A stretch of DNA of 64,000 nt from contig JAUILN010000007.1 in assembly GCA_030432695.1 (NCBI GenBank), forward strand, positions 62,001 through 126,000. The letters run 5' to 3'. The notes under the pieces are model-generated. The model was not told the DNA's origin. It did not search any database and was given only the letters and a program-made list of their open reading frames with translations. The DNA is from a bacterium. GTDB taxonomy: Bacteria > Planctomycetota > UBA1135 > UBA2386. The translations under genes and the position numbers were made by a program. Position 1 is the first letter of the stretch; every line of letters starts with the position of its first letter. Shown piece after piece: positions 8,637 through 16,762 of the stretch.

Positions 8637-9167
8637 TCACCCGCCGACGCGGAGCGCGTCGCGATGCCGCAGGGTCGAGGGCGCGACGCCGAGTTCCTCG
8701 GGCACCGGAATCCCGCGGTGCCGGCAGCTCGCCGCGATCATCGCCAGATGGTGGACCGTGTGGCTGACCACGAACTGGATCTCACGGCCCACACTGGAGC
8801 GCTGCCAGGCCACGGTGCCGGTCCGACCGCACGCCGTGCGCACTCGCAGATCGGAAGCGAGGTCCAGACCTTCCAAGGTCTCCGCGAGCGTCGCCGACAG
8901 CGCCTGCGCGACCTGGACCGCCCGGACTGGTTCGACCTCGACCGCGGTGTCACGACGACGCGCGTCGTAGTCGATCTCGCCGGCAGGGAGACCGCTCGCC
9001 AAGGTCGCGAAGTGATCCAGACAGTGCCGGACGTGCTGGCCGATCGTCGTGCCCTGGCAGTCCGCCATCGGCGCCTCGTAGACACCAGCGGGCAGCTGCT
9101 CCACGAAGGTCGCCACGCTCTGCAGGGTGCCGCGGAGCGCGGCGGTCATGTCTTCGGGAGCGGTCAT
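8637..9167 (-). CDS. DinB-like (DinB/YfiT superfamily) protein
   Basis: 176 residues. The family's metal-site histidines are present in TIGQHVRHCLDHF (about residues 41-53) and SHTVHHLAMIAA (about 134-145). Family members are four-helix bundles that bind a divalent metal; several are thiol transferases using bacillithiol or mycothiol, others are of unknown role. The ATG overlaps the stop of the upstream doxX-like gene as ATGA (9164-9167), so the two are probably translationally coupled. A second in-frame ATG six codons later is an alternative start. The pairing with a DoxX-type membrane protein hints at redox or thiol stress, but the sequence does not prove a reaction. Confidence 0.85.
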   Translation of the reverse strand: MTAPEDMTAALRGTLQSVATFVEQLPAGVYEAPMADCQGTTIGQHVRHCLDHFATLASGLPAGEIDYDARRRDTAVEVEPVRAVQVAQALSATLAETLEGLDLASDLRVRTACGRTGTVAWQRSSVGREIQFVVSHTVHHLAMIAASCRHRGIPVPEELGVAPSTLRHRDALRVGG

Positions 9168-9595
9168 GCGGGGTTTCGGGCCGACACGCTACGCGGTTCG
9201 CCCTTCGAGAACCACTCGAGGAGCGCGGCGCGGTGCACGAACGACACGAACAGCGCTCCGACCAGCACCGCCAACGCCATCCCGAAGAGCTGGCCGCCAT
9301 CGCCCTGGATCTCGATCCCGAGGCTCGTGAGGTGGAAGAACACCGCACCGGAAATGACCCCGACCGACAGGACTGCGCCGAGCGCCGCGTAGCGGTTCAC
9401 GGGGATCAGCAGCAGCACCCCGGCGATCAGCTCGGCGATCCCGGAGCCGATCCGACCCCAGGGCTCCATACCCACGGTCTCGAAGATGTAGACCGACTCC
9501 GGGGCCGCGGTGAACTTGAAGAACAAGGTCTGCAGCAGGATCAGCGCGACGACGATGCGGACCACCCAGGTGGCGCGAACGAGGGTTCGATTCAT
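9164..9595 (-). CDS. DoxX-family membrane protein
   Basis: 143 residues, four predicted transmembrane helices: TWVVRIVVALILLQTLFF, IAELIAGVLLLIPV, ALGAVLSVGVISGAVFF and MALAVLVGALFVSFV. The layout, with FKFTAAPESVYIFETVG between helices 1 and 2, fits the DoxX/DoxD superfamily. These are small membrane proteins linked to quinone or thiosulfate metabolism, or to oxidant-resistance complexes. It is the first gene of a two-gene unit with the DinB-like gene and ends in a 4-nt overlap with it. The shared operon is the main clue to function. Confidence 0.82.
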   Translation of the reverse strand: MNRTLVRATWVVRIVVALILLQTLFFKFTAAPESVYIFETVGMEPWGRIGSGIAELIAGVLLLIPVNRYAALGAVLSVGVISGAVFFHLTSLGIEIQGDGGQLFGMALAVLVGALFVSFVHRAALLEWFSKGEPRSVSARNPA

Positions 9596-9648
9596 GAAGG
9601 TGTCTCGGGACGAGTGCTCCGCCCGGGGGCTCGCAGGCGGGCGCGCTC

Positions 9649-11403
9649 CTACGGCGCAGGCGCGCTCGGGATCCCTCCCGCCGCGGATTCACCTCCCCGC
9701 GATGCAGGAGAACGCAGCGCAACGCCCGCCTCGAAGCGTGGCCGCCGCCACGCGGTCCACAGCACGCCCGCGAGTTCGCGGAACCCGGCGGGTTGCCGCA
9801 GGCCACGAGCCCGATTGGCCGCGCCGATCGCCGAGGCCCGGCGCAGGTGCGCGATCATGTCGCGCACTCCGCGGTGCCACGGATAGCCCGGTTGGTAGAC
9901 GTGGGCGGCCTCTCCGGTGACGCCGTTGAACTCGAGGATGCGGATGCGTCGCCCGGCACGCAGGTCGTCGGCACTCGGCACTCGCAGGTCGAAGCGGCCG
10001 AAGTCGAGGTCCGGGGCGTCCGCCATGAAGTCCTCGAAGGCCGCGTGCAGCTCCGGCGTGGCCAATGCGCGGGCATCGAAGAAGGTGGCGCCACGGGCAT
10101 GGGTGCCGAGATCACCGAGCGCAACGACCTCGCCTTCGGCCGGCACCCATTCCAGGCGGTCGGCGTGCTGCGCCAGGTGGTGGCGCGCCATCGCGACGGT
10201 GCGCTCCCCGGCGAGGATCAGGTCCTCGAGGCTGCGTCGGCCATCGCCGACCACCGTCGGCAGAACCTTGTGGGCGATCGAGTGGATCTCGCCGCGACCC
10301 GTCTGGGGATTGCGGCTCCAGGCCACGCCGAACTCCTGACCCGGCGTGAACTCCTGGACCATGGCGTCGAAGGGACAGGCCTCCAGCCAGGCGCGGGCCT
10401 CGGCCTCGCTGCGCACCACCGCGACTCCGGCACCCTTCTCGCCCTGGTCGGGCTTGAGCACGCAGCACCCGGCGCCGGACTGCAGGAACCGACGGACGAT
10501 CGCCAGTCGCTCCGGGAGATCGTGCTCGTCCCCGCGGAAGCGAACGTAGCGGGCGATCGCGACCCGCTCGGGATCACCGGGTCCGAACAGGTCGAGAATG
10601 TCGCCCTTCGACTCGCCGACCAAGCCGCCCTGTGGCACCCCACAGTTGCACGCGGTGAACACGGCCGGCGTGCGGTGGACGATCGCGGTCCGGATCAGAT
10701 CGAGCGCGACCGGCGGGAACACCAGGGTCGGCGGCCAGTACTCCCAGCGGGTCAGGCGCAGCCATCGGCCGTAGAGGATCCGGCGGCCGCGCCAGCTCAT
10801 CGTCAGCGGCAGGGTGCGGATCACGAACCATGCGACCACCAGCGCGAGCGGCACCGCGAGCCAGGCGACCGCTCCCCAGCCGGCGAGCAGCTCGACCACG
10901 ACCTCTCCGGACATCGCGGAGAGGCCGACCAGCAGCGGTGCCCAGAGCACCACCGCGACGCCCATCACCAGCATGAAGCGTGGCAGCGGCCAGCCCACGG
11001 CGCCGGCTGTGAGGTAGCAGACGTTGCGGGTGCCCGGCACGAATCGCGACGCGAACAGGATGCGCGTGCCGTGGTCCGCGAACGCGCGGCTCCACGAGTT
11101 GCCGCGCAGACCATCCAGGCGGCGGCGGGCCCAACCCCAGCGCAGCAGGCCACGAGCGGTGAACCAGCCGATCAGATAGAGACCGACGTCACCGACCCAG
11201 ATGCCGAGCGCGCAGGCCGCCATCGCGACGGGCAGTGCCACGCGCCCCTCGGCTGCGAGCAGGCCGCCGGCGACGCAGGACAGGTCCTCGGTGACGAAGG
11301 TGCCGAGGAACAGCGCACTCGGCAGCCAACTCGCGCCCTCGAAGAAGGCGAGCAAGGAGTCGGCGGTCTCGGGCTCCTGGAGGACGTCGGTGAGTGGCGG
11401 CAA
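9649..11403 (-). CDS. DedA/VTT membrane domain fused to a C-terminal ATP-grasp ligase domain
   Basis: 584 residues. Residues ~15-200 are a DedA-type (SNARE-associated, VTT) membrane domain with helices around ASWLPSALFLGTFVTEDL, ACALGIWVGDVGLYLIGW, the re-entrant-loop motif SRFVPGTRNVCYLTAG, and VLWAPLLVGLSAMSG. Residues ~260-530 look like an ATP-grasp domain: VLKPDQGEKGAGVAVV (nucleotide-binding Lys and Gly-rich loop), AMVQEFTPGQEFGV, and FDLRV...RIRILEFNGVTGE (acidic and Asn metal ligands). DedA proteins move or flip lipids such as undecaprenyl phosphate; ATP-grasp enzymes ligate carboxylates to amines or thiols. Joining them suggests modification of a lipid-linked or envelope substrate (inference). 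The start is TTG at 11403, because an in-frame TAG lies four codons upstream and no ATG follows until about residue 60. Confidence 0.85.
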   Translation of the reverse strand: MPPLTDVLQEPETADSLLAFFEGASWLPSALFLGTFVTEDLSCVAGGLLAAEGRVALPVAMAACALGIWVGDVGLYLIGWFTARGLLRWGWARRRLDGLRGNSWSRAFADHGTRILFASRFVPGTRNVCYLTAGAVGWPLPRFMLVMGVAVVLWAPLLVGLSAMSGEVVVELLAGWGAVAWLAVPLALVVAWFVIRTLPLTMSWRGRRILYGRWLRLTRWEYWPPTLVFPPVALDLIRTAIVHRTPAVFTACNCGVPQGGLVGESKGDILDLFGPGDPERVAIARYVRFRGDEHDLPERLAIVRRFLQSGAGCCVLKPDQGEKGAGVAVVRSEAEARAWLEACPFDAMVQEFTPGQEFGVAWSRNPQTGRGEIHSIAHKVLPTVVGDGRRSLEDLILAGERTVAMARHHLAQHADRLEWVPAEGEVVALGDLGTHARGATFFDARALATPELHAAFEDFMADAPDLDFGRFDLRVPSADDLRAGRRIRILEFNGVTGEAAHVYQPGYPWHRGVRDMIAHLRRASAIGAANRARGLRQPAGFRELAGVLWTAWRRPRFEAGVALRSPASRGGESAAGGIPSAPAP

Positions 11404-11477
11404 GCGCGCACACTACGCGATGCCTGGGCCCCCGTTCCGCTCTGCCAATTCCTGGCTACGAGTGGCCCGCGACCCGA

Positions 11478-13712
11478 TCAGCCGCCGATCAGTGCGCGAC
11501 CACCGTCCGACACCGCGAGCCCGATCTGGTTGGCTCCAGCATCGATCACGATCCATTGGTGATAGACGTGCGCGCCGATCAGATTGGTGTCGTTGGGCAC
11601 CGGAATGGTGAACGACCCGGCGCCACGACCGTCGGTCGTGACCTGCACCGAGTCATCGGTCGACGCCAGTAGCGAGCAGCCCGGCGCGCCGGGAATCGGC
11701 AGCGGCAACGAGCCACCGGCGAAGACCTGGTCGGACAGGCCGAGCAGACCCACCGCCGGCACGCCGGCCGCAGCGCCGGACAGCGTCACGTCATAGGAGC
11801 GCCCGATCAGCGGCGTGCCGTCGTTGCCGAGCTGCGGCACGAGGTTGGTGCCACCGCCGGCACAGCGGATCCGGAACGACGGTGCCTGGATCAGGCCGGA
11901 CTGGGCCCAATTGCCGGTGAGCACCGGACGGCGCCAGAAGCCCGCGCCCGCGGTCCCGCCGCTGAGGTTGGACAGGTAGGTGGTCTGCGCCGAGTGGTCG
12001 AGACCGACGTAGAAGTCGCCCGTGACGTTCAGCGGGGTCGGCAGGGTCGCGAGGTAGAAGCCCGGCGTGCTGCCGACCGTGATCGAGACCTGCGCCGCGG
12101 GCGAGGCGGCGGGCAGGCCGCCGGCGTCGAGATAGAGCAGGGCATCGACCGTGACGTCGCCACCGGTCGTCGACGCGGTGAAGATCTCGAACGACTCGAC
12201 CTGCAGGGCCTGGGTGTTCACGACGCGGTAGCAGTACTCGTTGGCGCGGGTGGTGTTGGTCAGCGTGCCGCCGTTGTCGTTCAGCGACGCGCACACCGCG
12301 GGCTGCTGACCGGTGCCGGTGCAGCCCTGGCCGTACACCTGGAAGTCGCCGGGGTTGGCCACGCCGATCTCGGCCAGCTCGGCGACGCCGGCGAGCACCG
12401 CCTGGGTGATCAGCTCGGAGAGCTGGAAGTCGTTCGCCGAGGTGCCGACCGTGTCGTTGGAGGTGTGGATGTAGGGCGAGTAGTTGCCGAGGTCCTCGAA
12501 CGGGAACGCGGCCGGAAAGCCGTTGCGGAAGAAGGCGCGGTGGTCGCTCGTGCCACCGCTGAGCGAACCCGCGTTGGTCGGCAGACTCGGCACGTAGGTG
12601 GCCGTCGCCGCCCGCAAGGCCGCGACCAGCGACGGGGTCGAGTCGTTGGTCACGAAGTCCAGCGACAGCGAGTCGCCCGGTGCGCGGTAGGCGTTCATGT
12701 CGGTGTTGACGTAGGCGACGATCCGATCACCCCGGTTGGCAGCGGCCTGGGAGTAGGCATCGGCGCCGATCAGTCCGAGCTCTTCTGCGTTCCACCAACC
12801 GAACCGCACCGTGCGGCGGAACTGCTGGCCGGCGAAGATCCGCGCGATCTCCAGGACCGCGGCCGAGCCCGACGCATTGTCGTCGGCGCCGGGTGATCGC
12901 GCGCTGCTGCTGCCACCGACGATCGAGTCGAGGTGCGCGCCGACCATCACGATCTCGTTCGCGAGGTCGGTGCCCGGGATCTCGGCGATCACGTTGGGGC
13001 CGTAGCTGGCGTTGAAGGTCTCGGTGGTGAAGGTAAGGCCGGGGATCGTCGCGAGCTGCGAGGTCACGTAGCTCACCGCCTGCGCGTTCTCCGGCGCGGT
13101 GGTGCGCCGAGTGAAGATCGCGCTCAGCGCGTTCACGTGCGCGAGGAGGTTCGGCTGCTGCACCTGGGCGACCATCGCAGCGATCGTCGGGTCGACCCCC
13201 TCGGCGATCGGAAAGCTGCCGGTCGCGGTCGTGGCGTACGGCCGATCGAGGTGGAGCACCTGGACGCCGCCATGGAAACCGCTGCCGCGGCAGGTATCGG
13301 GCACCTCGTCGGGCCAGGCAGCGGTCAGGAAGAACGCGCGGCGCGCCAACAGCAGTCGTCCGTGGATGGGTCCGATACCGGCCGCATCGCGCGCCGCGGC
13401 GATCACCACCTCGCCCGGCAACACCTCGGGCACGGCCTGGACCGGGATCCCGGCCTCGCCGAGATCGCCGAGCTGCGAGGCACCGAGGCGCGCGAGGCCG
13501 AGCCGACCGAGGTCGCCGAAGAAGCGTCCGGCGTCGACGAGGCCGTCGCGCACCGACAGGTCGGCGCCGTAGTCGACGAGGAAGAGGTCGGAGAAGGTGG
13601 CCGTGGCCGCGCCGGTGGTCTGCCGGATCGGACCCTGGGCCGTGAGGCCGTGGGCCGCGAAAGCGGGGACGCACGCGCACGCGAGCGACGTGAGCAGGGA
13701 TGGTGAGCGCAT
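11478..13712 (-). CDS. Secreted M28-family zinc metallopeptidase with C-terminal beta domains
   Basis: 744 residues; signal peptide MRSPSLLTSLACACVPAFAAHGLTAQ. The peptidase domain spans about 195-450. Zinc ligands expected for the family are visible: H260 (GAHLDS), D277 (GADDNASG), E310/E311 (WNAEELG), D338 (NTDMNAY) and H416 (YIHTSNDT). It should be an extracellular aminopeptidase or carboxypeptidase acting on peptides. Residues ~455-620 form a Cys-containing beta domain (CTGTGQ ... FYVGLDHSAQTTY). The last ~120 residues are the shared C-terminal module (PGAPGCSLLASTDD ... VPNDTNLIGAHVYHQWIVIDAGANQIG). ATG 13712 gives the signal peptide. Transcribed divergently from the LamG protein at 13932. 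Confidence 0.92.
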   Translation of the reverse strand: MRSPSLLTSLACACVPAFAAHGLTAQGPIRQTTGAATATFSDLFLVDYGADLSVRDGLVDAGRFFGDLGRLGLARLGASQLGDLGEAGIPVQAVPEVLPGEVVIAAARDAAGIGPIHGRLLLARRAFFLTAAWPDEVPDTCRGSGFHGGVQVLHLDRPYATTATGSFPIAEGVDPTIAAMVAQVQQPNLLAHVNALSAIFTRRTTAPENAQAVSYVTSQLATIPGLTFTTETFNASYGPNVIAEIPGTDLANEIVMVGAHLDSIVGGSSSARSPGADDNASGSAAVLEIARIFAGQQFRRTVRFGWWNAEELGLIGADAYSQAAANRGDRIVAYVNTDMNAYRAPGDSLSLDFVTNDSTPSLVAALRAATATYVPSLPTNAGSLSGGTSDHRAFFRNGFPAAFPFEDLGNYSPYIHTSNDTVGTSANDFQLSELITQAVLAGVAELAEIGVANPGDFQVYGQGCTGTGQQPAVCASLNDNGGTLTNTTRANEYCYRVVNTQALQVESFEIFTASTTGGDVTVDALLYLDAGGLPAASPAAQVSITVGSTPGFYLATLPTPLNVTGDFYVGLDHSAQTTYLSNLSGGTAGAGFWRRPVLTGNWAQSGLIQAPSFRIRCAGGGTNLVPQLGNDGTPLIGRSYDVTLSGAAAGVPAVGLLGLSDQVFAGGSLPLPIPGAPGCSLLASTDDSVQVTTDGRGAGSFTIPVPNDTNLIGAHVYHQWIVIDAGANQIGLAVSDGGRALIGG

Positions 13713-13931
13713 GCCCTCGACGCTAGCGCCGATCGGCGGGGTTGGGGTGTGCAAGCTCTGCAACCGCCTCTACGCCTTGGCGCATCGGTCAGGGTAGATC
13801 CGGAGACGCGCTCGTTTCGAGCCACTCCCATCCGGACCGGCAAGACACGCGTCCTCACCACGCGGAGACGGGGGCATGGACGCCCTCCTCACCGCACGCA
13901 CAATGGTTCTCTCCCCGATCTTCCAGAAGCC

Positions 13932-15071
13932 ATGCCGACCCGACTCACCGCAGCGATCGCGCTGCTCGCCTCGCTCTCCCTCCCCGCGCAGAACACCGGC
14001 CTCGTGCTCGCCAATGGCGCCACCGACGACCATGTCGACGTGGCCTACGGCCCGGGTCTCCTGCCGCGACGCAGCATCACCGTCGAGGCGTGGATGATCT
14101 TCGACGACGCGACGATGGCGGTGAACCAGGGTTTCAAGTGGCCGACCATTGCGCGGCACGACACCTCTCCCGGTGGCGAGAGCTGGTTCCTGCGCATCGG
14201 CTGGGGTCAGGGAACGGGCGCCACCTTCAACCTGGAGTGGGCGTGCCACAACGGCAACCAGCTGCAGTTCACCACCGTGACGGCGCAACCAGGCCAGTTC
14301 GCCAACTGGACCCACGTGGCCTGCACCTACGACGGCTCCCTCTCGACGATCTACCTCAATGGCGTGCAGGCTGCGCAGACCAACGTCACCGGCATGCTGC
14401 GCGACAACCAGGGCGGCTTGCGCATCGGCAACGGCGACACCTCCAACGCCGGCGCCGAGGTCTGGAACGGCTCGATCGACGAGCTGCGCATCTGGCCGTT
14501 CGCGCGCACCGCGGCCGAGATCACCGCGACGATGAACGACGACCTGTTCAACGTACCCGGCGCGCTGTCCTTCAACCTCAACGGCAACTACCAGGACACC
14601 TCGTCGGGCTTCCTCGGGGTTCCCACGGGCAACCCGCAATTCGGTCCCGGTCCGATGGGCCTGACCGTGGCCCCCTCCGGCGGCGCGGTCGGCGGCCCGA
14701 TCACCACGACCTGCAACCAGCTGCTCGGCGGTTCGATCGGCGCGCGCGCGGTGCACGGCAGTGCCGGGTTCAGCTACATCGGTTACGACGCGAGCGCCAA
14801 CACCGCCGGCGTGCTGCTGCTGTCGACGGGACTGGCGGCGTCGCCGATCCCGCTGCTCGGGATCCAGCTGAACCTGGACCTGGGCGGCCTGTTGTCGTTC
14901 GGCATCCCGGTGACGAGTGGTGCGGACGGCGTCTCGCGGGCCCCGCTGCCGCTGCCGAACGACCCGAATCTATCGGGTGCGGTCGTGGCCGGACAATGGG
15001 TGTTCGCCGACGCGGCGTGCAGCACGCAGGGCTTGACGGCGTCGGTGGCGATCGAAGCCCGCCTGCAGTGA
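13932..15071 (+). CDS. Secreted LamG/concanavalin-like domain protein
   Basis: 379 residues with a short signal peptide (MPTRLTAAIALLASLSLPAQ). Residues ~20-220 form a LamG-like jelly roll: ITVEAWMIFDD, WTHVACTYDGSLSTIYLNGVQ and GSIDELRIWPFARTAAEI are the usual strands and closing motif. Such domains bind carbohydrates or act as passive modules; no catalytic residues are seen. The C-terminal ~135 residues are the shared module found in the proteins at 6914 and 11478 (LPLPNDPNLSGAVVAGQWVFADAAC). The ATG at 13932 is chosen for the signal peptide; no good Shine-Dalgarno is visible. It converges on the pentapeptide-repeat gene. Confidence 0.88.
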   Translation: MPTRLTAAIALLASLSLPAQNTGLVLANGATDDHVDVAYGPGLLPRRSITVEAWMIFDDATMAVNQGFKWPTIARHDTSPGGESWFLRIGWGQGTGATFNLEWACHNGNQLQFTTVTAQPGQFANWTHVACTYDGSLSTIYLNGVQAAQTNVTGMLRDNQGGLRIGNGDTSNAGAEVWNGSIDELRIWPFARTAAEITATMNDDLFNVPGALSFNLNGNYQDTSSGFLGVPTGNPQFGPGPMGLTVAPSGGAVGGPITTTCNQLLGGSIGARAVHGSAGFSYIGYDASANTAGVLLLSTGLAASPIPLLGIQLNLDLGGLLSFGIPVTSGADGVSRAPLPLPNDPNLSGAVVAGQWVFADAACSTQGLTASVAIEARLQ

Positions 15072-15122
15072 ACCCGCCCTGAGTGATCTCGGCTGCGGCG
15101 ATCCTGATTGCGGTGATCTGGA

Positions 15123-15545
15123 TCAGCCCGCGCTCGCGGCACCGGCCTGACTGTCGGCCGGGAAGTCGGCATCGACGCGGGTGCCGTCGATGACGCAACC
15201 GGAGACGACCATGCCCTCGGTGCGCGCGCCGGTGAACACCGCGCCGCTGAGGTCGGCGTTGAGCAGATAGGCACCGCGCAGATCGGCGCCGCGCAGGTTC
15301 GCGAAGCGCAGGTCGACGTCGCGGAACACGGCACCCTGCAGGTCGGCGTTCTGCATCTGCGTCCGCGCCAGGCAGGCGCGCGAGAAGTCGCAGCGGCGCA
15401 GGATCGCGCGGCGGAGCACCGCGCCCTTGAGGTCGACTCCCCGGAGGTCGAGACCGCGAAGGTCCTGACCGGTCAGCATGAAGTGCTGGTTGGCGTGCGG
15501 CGTGGAGAGGAGCCGTCGCAGCTCCTCGCGGCGGAGCGTGCACAT
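15123..15545 (-). CDS. Pentapeptide-repeat protein
   Basis: 140 residues. From about residue 25 to 110 it consists of A(D/N)LxX-type five-residue repeats, for example LRGLDLRGVDLKGAVL and ANLRGADLRGAYLLNADLSGAVF. These fold as a right-handed quadrilateral beta-helix. It has no signal peptide or membrane segment, so it is probably cytoplasmic. Some family members mimic DNA and bind gyrase; most have no known role, and nothing here distinguishes them. The downstream neighbour is convergent; 231 nt without a recognisable gene separates its start from the end of the channel gene. Confidence 0.88.
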   Translation of the reverse strand: MCTLRREELRRLLSTPHANQHFMLTGQDLRGLDLRGVDLKGAVLRRAILRRCDFSRACLARTQMQNADLQGAVFRDVDLRFANLRGADLRGAYLLNADLSGAVFTGARTEGMVVSGCVIDGTRVDADFPADSQAGAASAG

Positions 15546-15776
15546 AGGGTCACCTTGGATCGAATTGGGGCGAAGGCCCTCGTCCTACGCGAGCCGGCGA
15601 TCGGACCGGCTCGGAGTTCTCGAGGACCCTGGAAGAGCGGCAGAGTCGAAGCCCGACTCCGCATTCTGACGCCGGACGGTAACCGGCACGGACCTTCGAC
15701 GAAAAGCCCCGGCGAACGGGATCCGGGCAAAGGGCCCGGCCTGCTGCGCGCTCGCCGTGTTGCGCTGACTTGCACG

Positions 15777-16577
15777 TCACAACGAGGTGCCGCAGCGGCG
15801 GCAGTAGCGAGCATCCTGCGCATGCCACGCCAACCCGCAATGCGCGCAGCCGCGACCGGGCCCCGTATCGGGCCGCACCGCCGACTCCTTCACCAGCTCG
15901 GCACTGACGATGCCGGTCGGCACCGCGAGCACGCCATAGCCGAGGATCATCAGCAGCGCACTCAGCGACTTGCCCAGCACGGTCTGCGGCACGACATCGC
16001 CATAGCCCACGGTGGTCATCGTCACGATGGCCCAATACATGCCCTGGGGAATGCTCGTGTAACCGTGCTCCGGCCCCTCGATCAGGTGCATTGCGGCGCC
16101 GACCACGATCACCACGCACAGCACCGCGATCAGGAACACGGTCACCTTGTGACGGCTCGCGTGGAGGGCGCGCGTCAGTGCACCGGCCTCACCGACGAAC
16201 TGGGCGAGCTTGAGGACGCGGAACACCCGCAATACGCGGAAGCTACGCACCACCAGGAAGGCCCGCGCGCCGGGCAGGACCAATCCGATCCAGGTCGGCA
16301 GCACGGACAGGAGATCGACGAGCCCGAAGAAGCTGAACGCGTAGCGCCAGCGACGACCCGCGCACCAGAGCCGCACCAGGTACTCGACCGTGAACAGCCC
16401 GGTGAAGGTCCACTCCAACGAGGTGAGCAGCACGCCGTGCCGGCTGCGGAAGCCCTCGACGCTCTCGAGCGAGACCACCAACAGACTGGCGCAGATCGCG
16501 ACGATCAGCGCTACGTCGAAGGCCTTGCCCGCGGGCGTCTCGGCCTCGAACACGATCTCTCGCACCCGCTCGCGCAT
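15777..16577 (-). CDS. Voltage-gated-type K+ channel with C-terminal zinc ribbon
   Basis: About 266 residues from ATG 16577, which has GGAG close upstream. The in-frame sequence further upstream has low-quality composition. Six transmembrane helices can be laid out; S4 is RSFRVLRVFRVLKL with regularly spaced arginines, and the pore loop has the K+ selectivity filter TMTTVGYGD. It is thus a complete six-helix voltage-sensor plus pore subunit acting as an inner-membrane tetramer. After S6 (LGYGVLAVPTGIVSAEL) the tail ends in a compact CxxC ... CxxC zinc ribbon (CAHCGLAWHAQDARYCRRC), which may regulate gating or assembly. Transcribed divergently from etfB. Confidence 0.92.
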   Translation of the reverse strand: MRERVREIVFEAETPAGKAFDVALIVAICASLLVVSLESVEGFRSRHGVLLTSLEWTFTGLFTVEYLVRLWCAGRRWRYAFSFFGLVDLLSVLPTWIGLVLPGARAFLVVRSFRVLRVFRVLKLAQFVGEAGALTRALHASRHKVTVFLIAVLCVVIVVGAAMHLIEGPEHGYTSIPQGMYWAIVTMTTVGYGDVVPQTVLGKSLSALLMILGYGVLAVPTGIVSAELVKESAVRPDTGPGRGCAHCGLAWHAQDARYCRRCGTSL

Positions 16578-16762
16578 CGCTCCAGGATCGTCGCTCGGCG
16601 ACCGAGACGGAAGCGAATCCGTCGATGCCGAGGCGCACGAAGGGCGACCCGTGGCGGGTTGCTGGAATCGAAATTCACCGATTCCTAGACTGGTTCGCCC
16701 GGCTTCGCGAGGGAAGGTCCCTCCGGCGCCGCTCATCCATCCGAACACCCCTCATACAGCCC

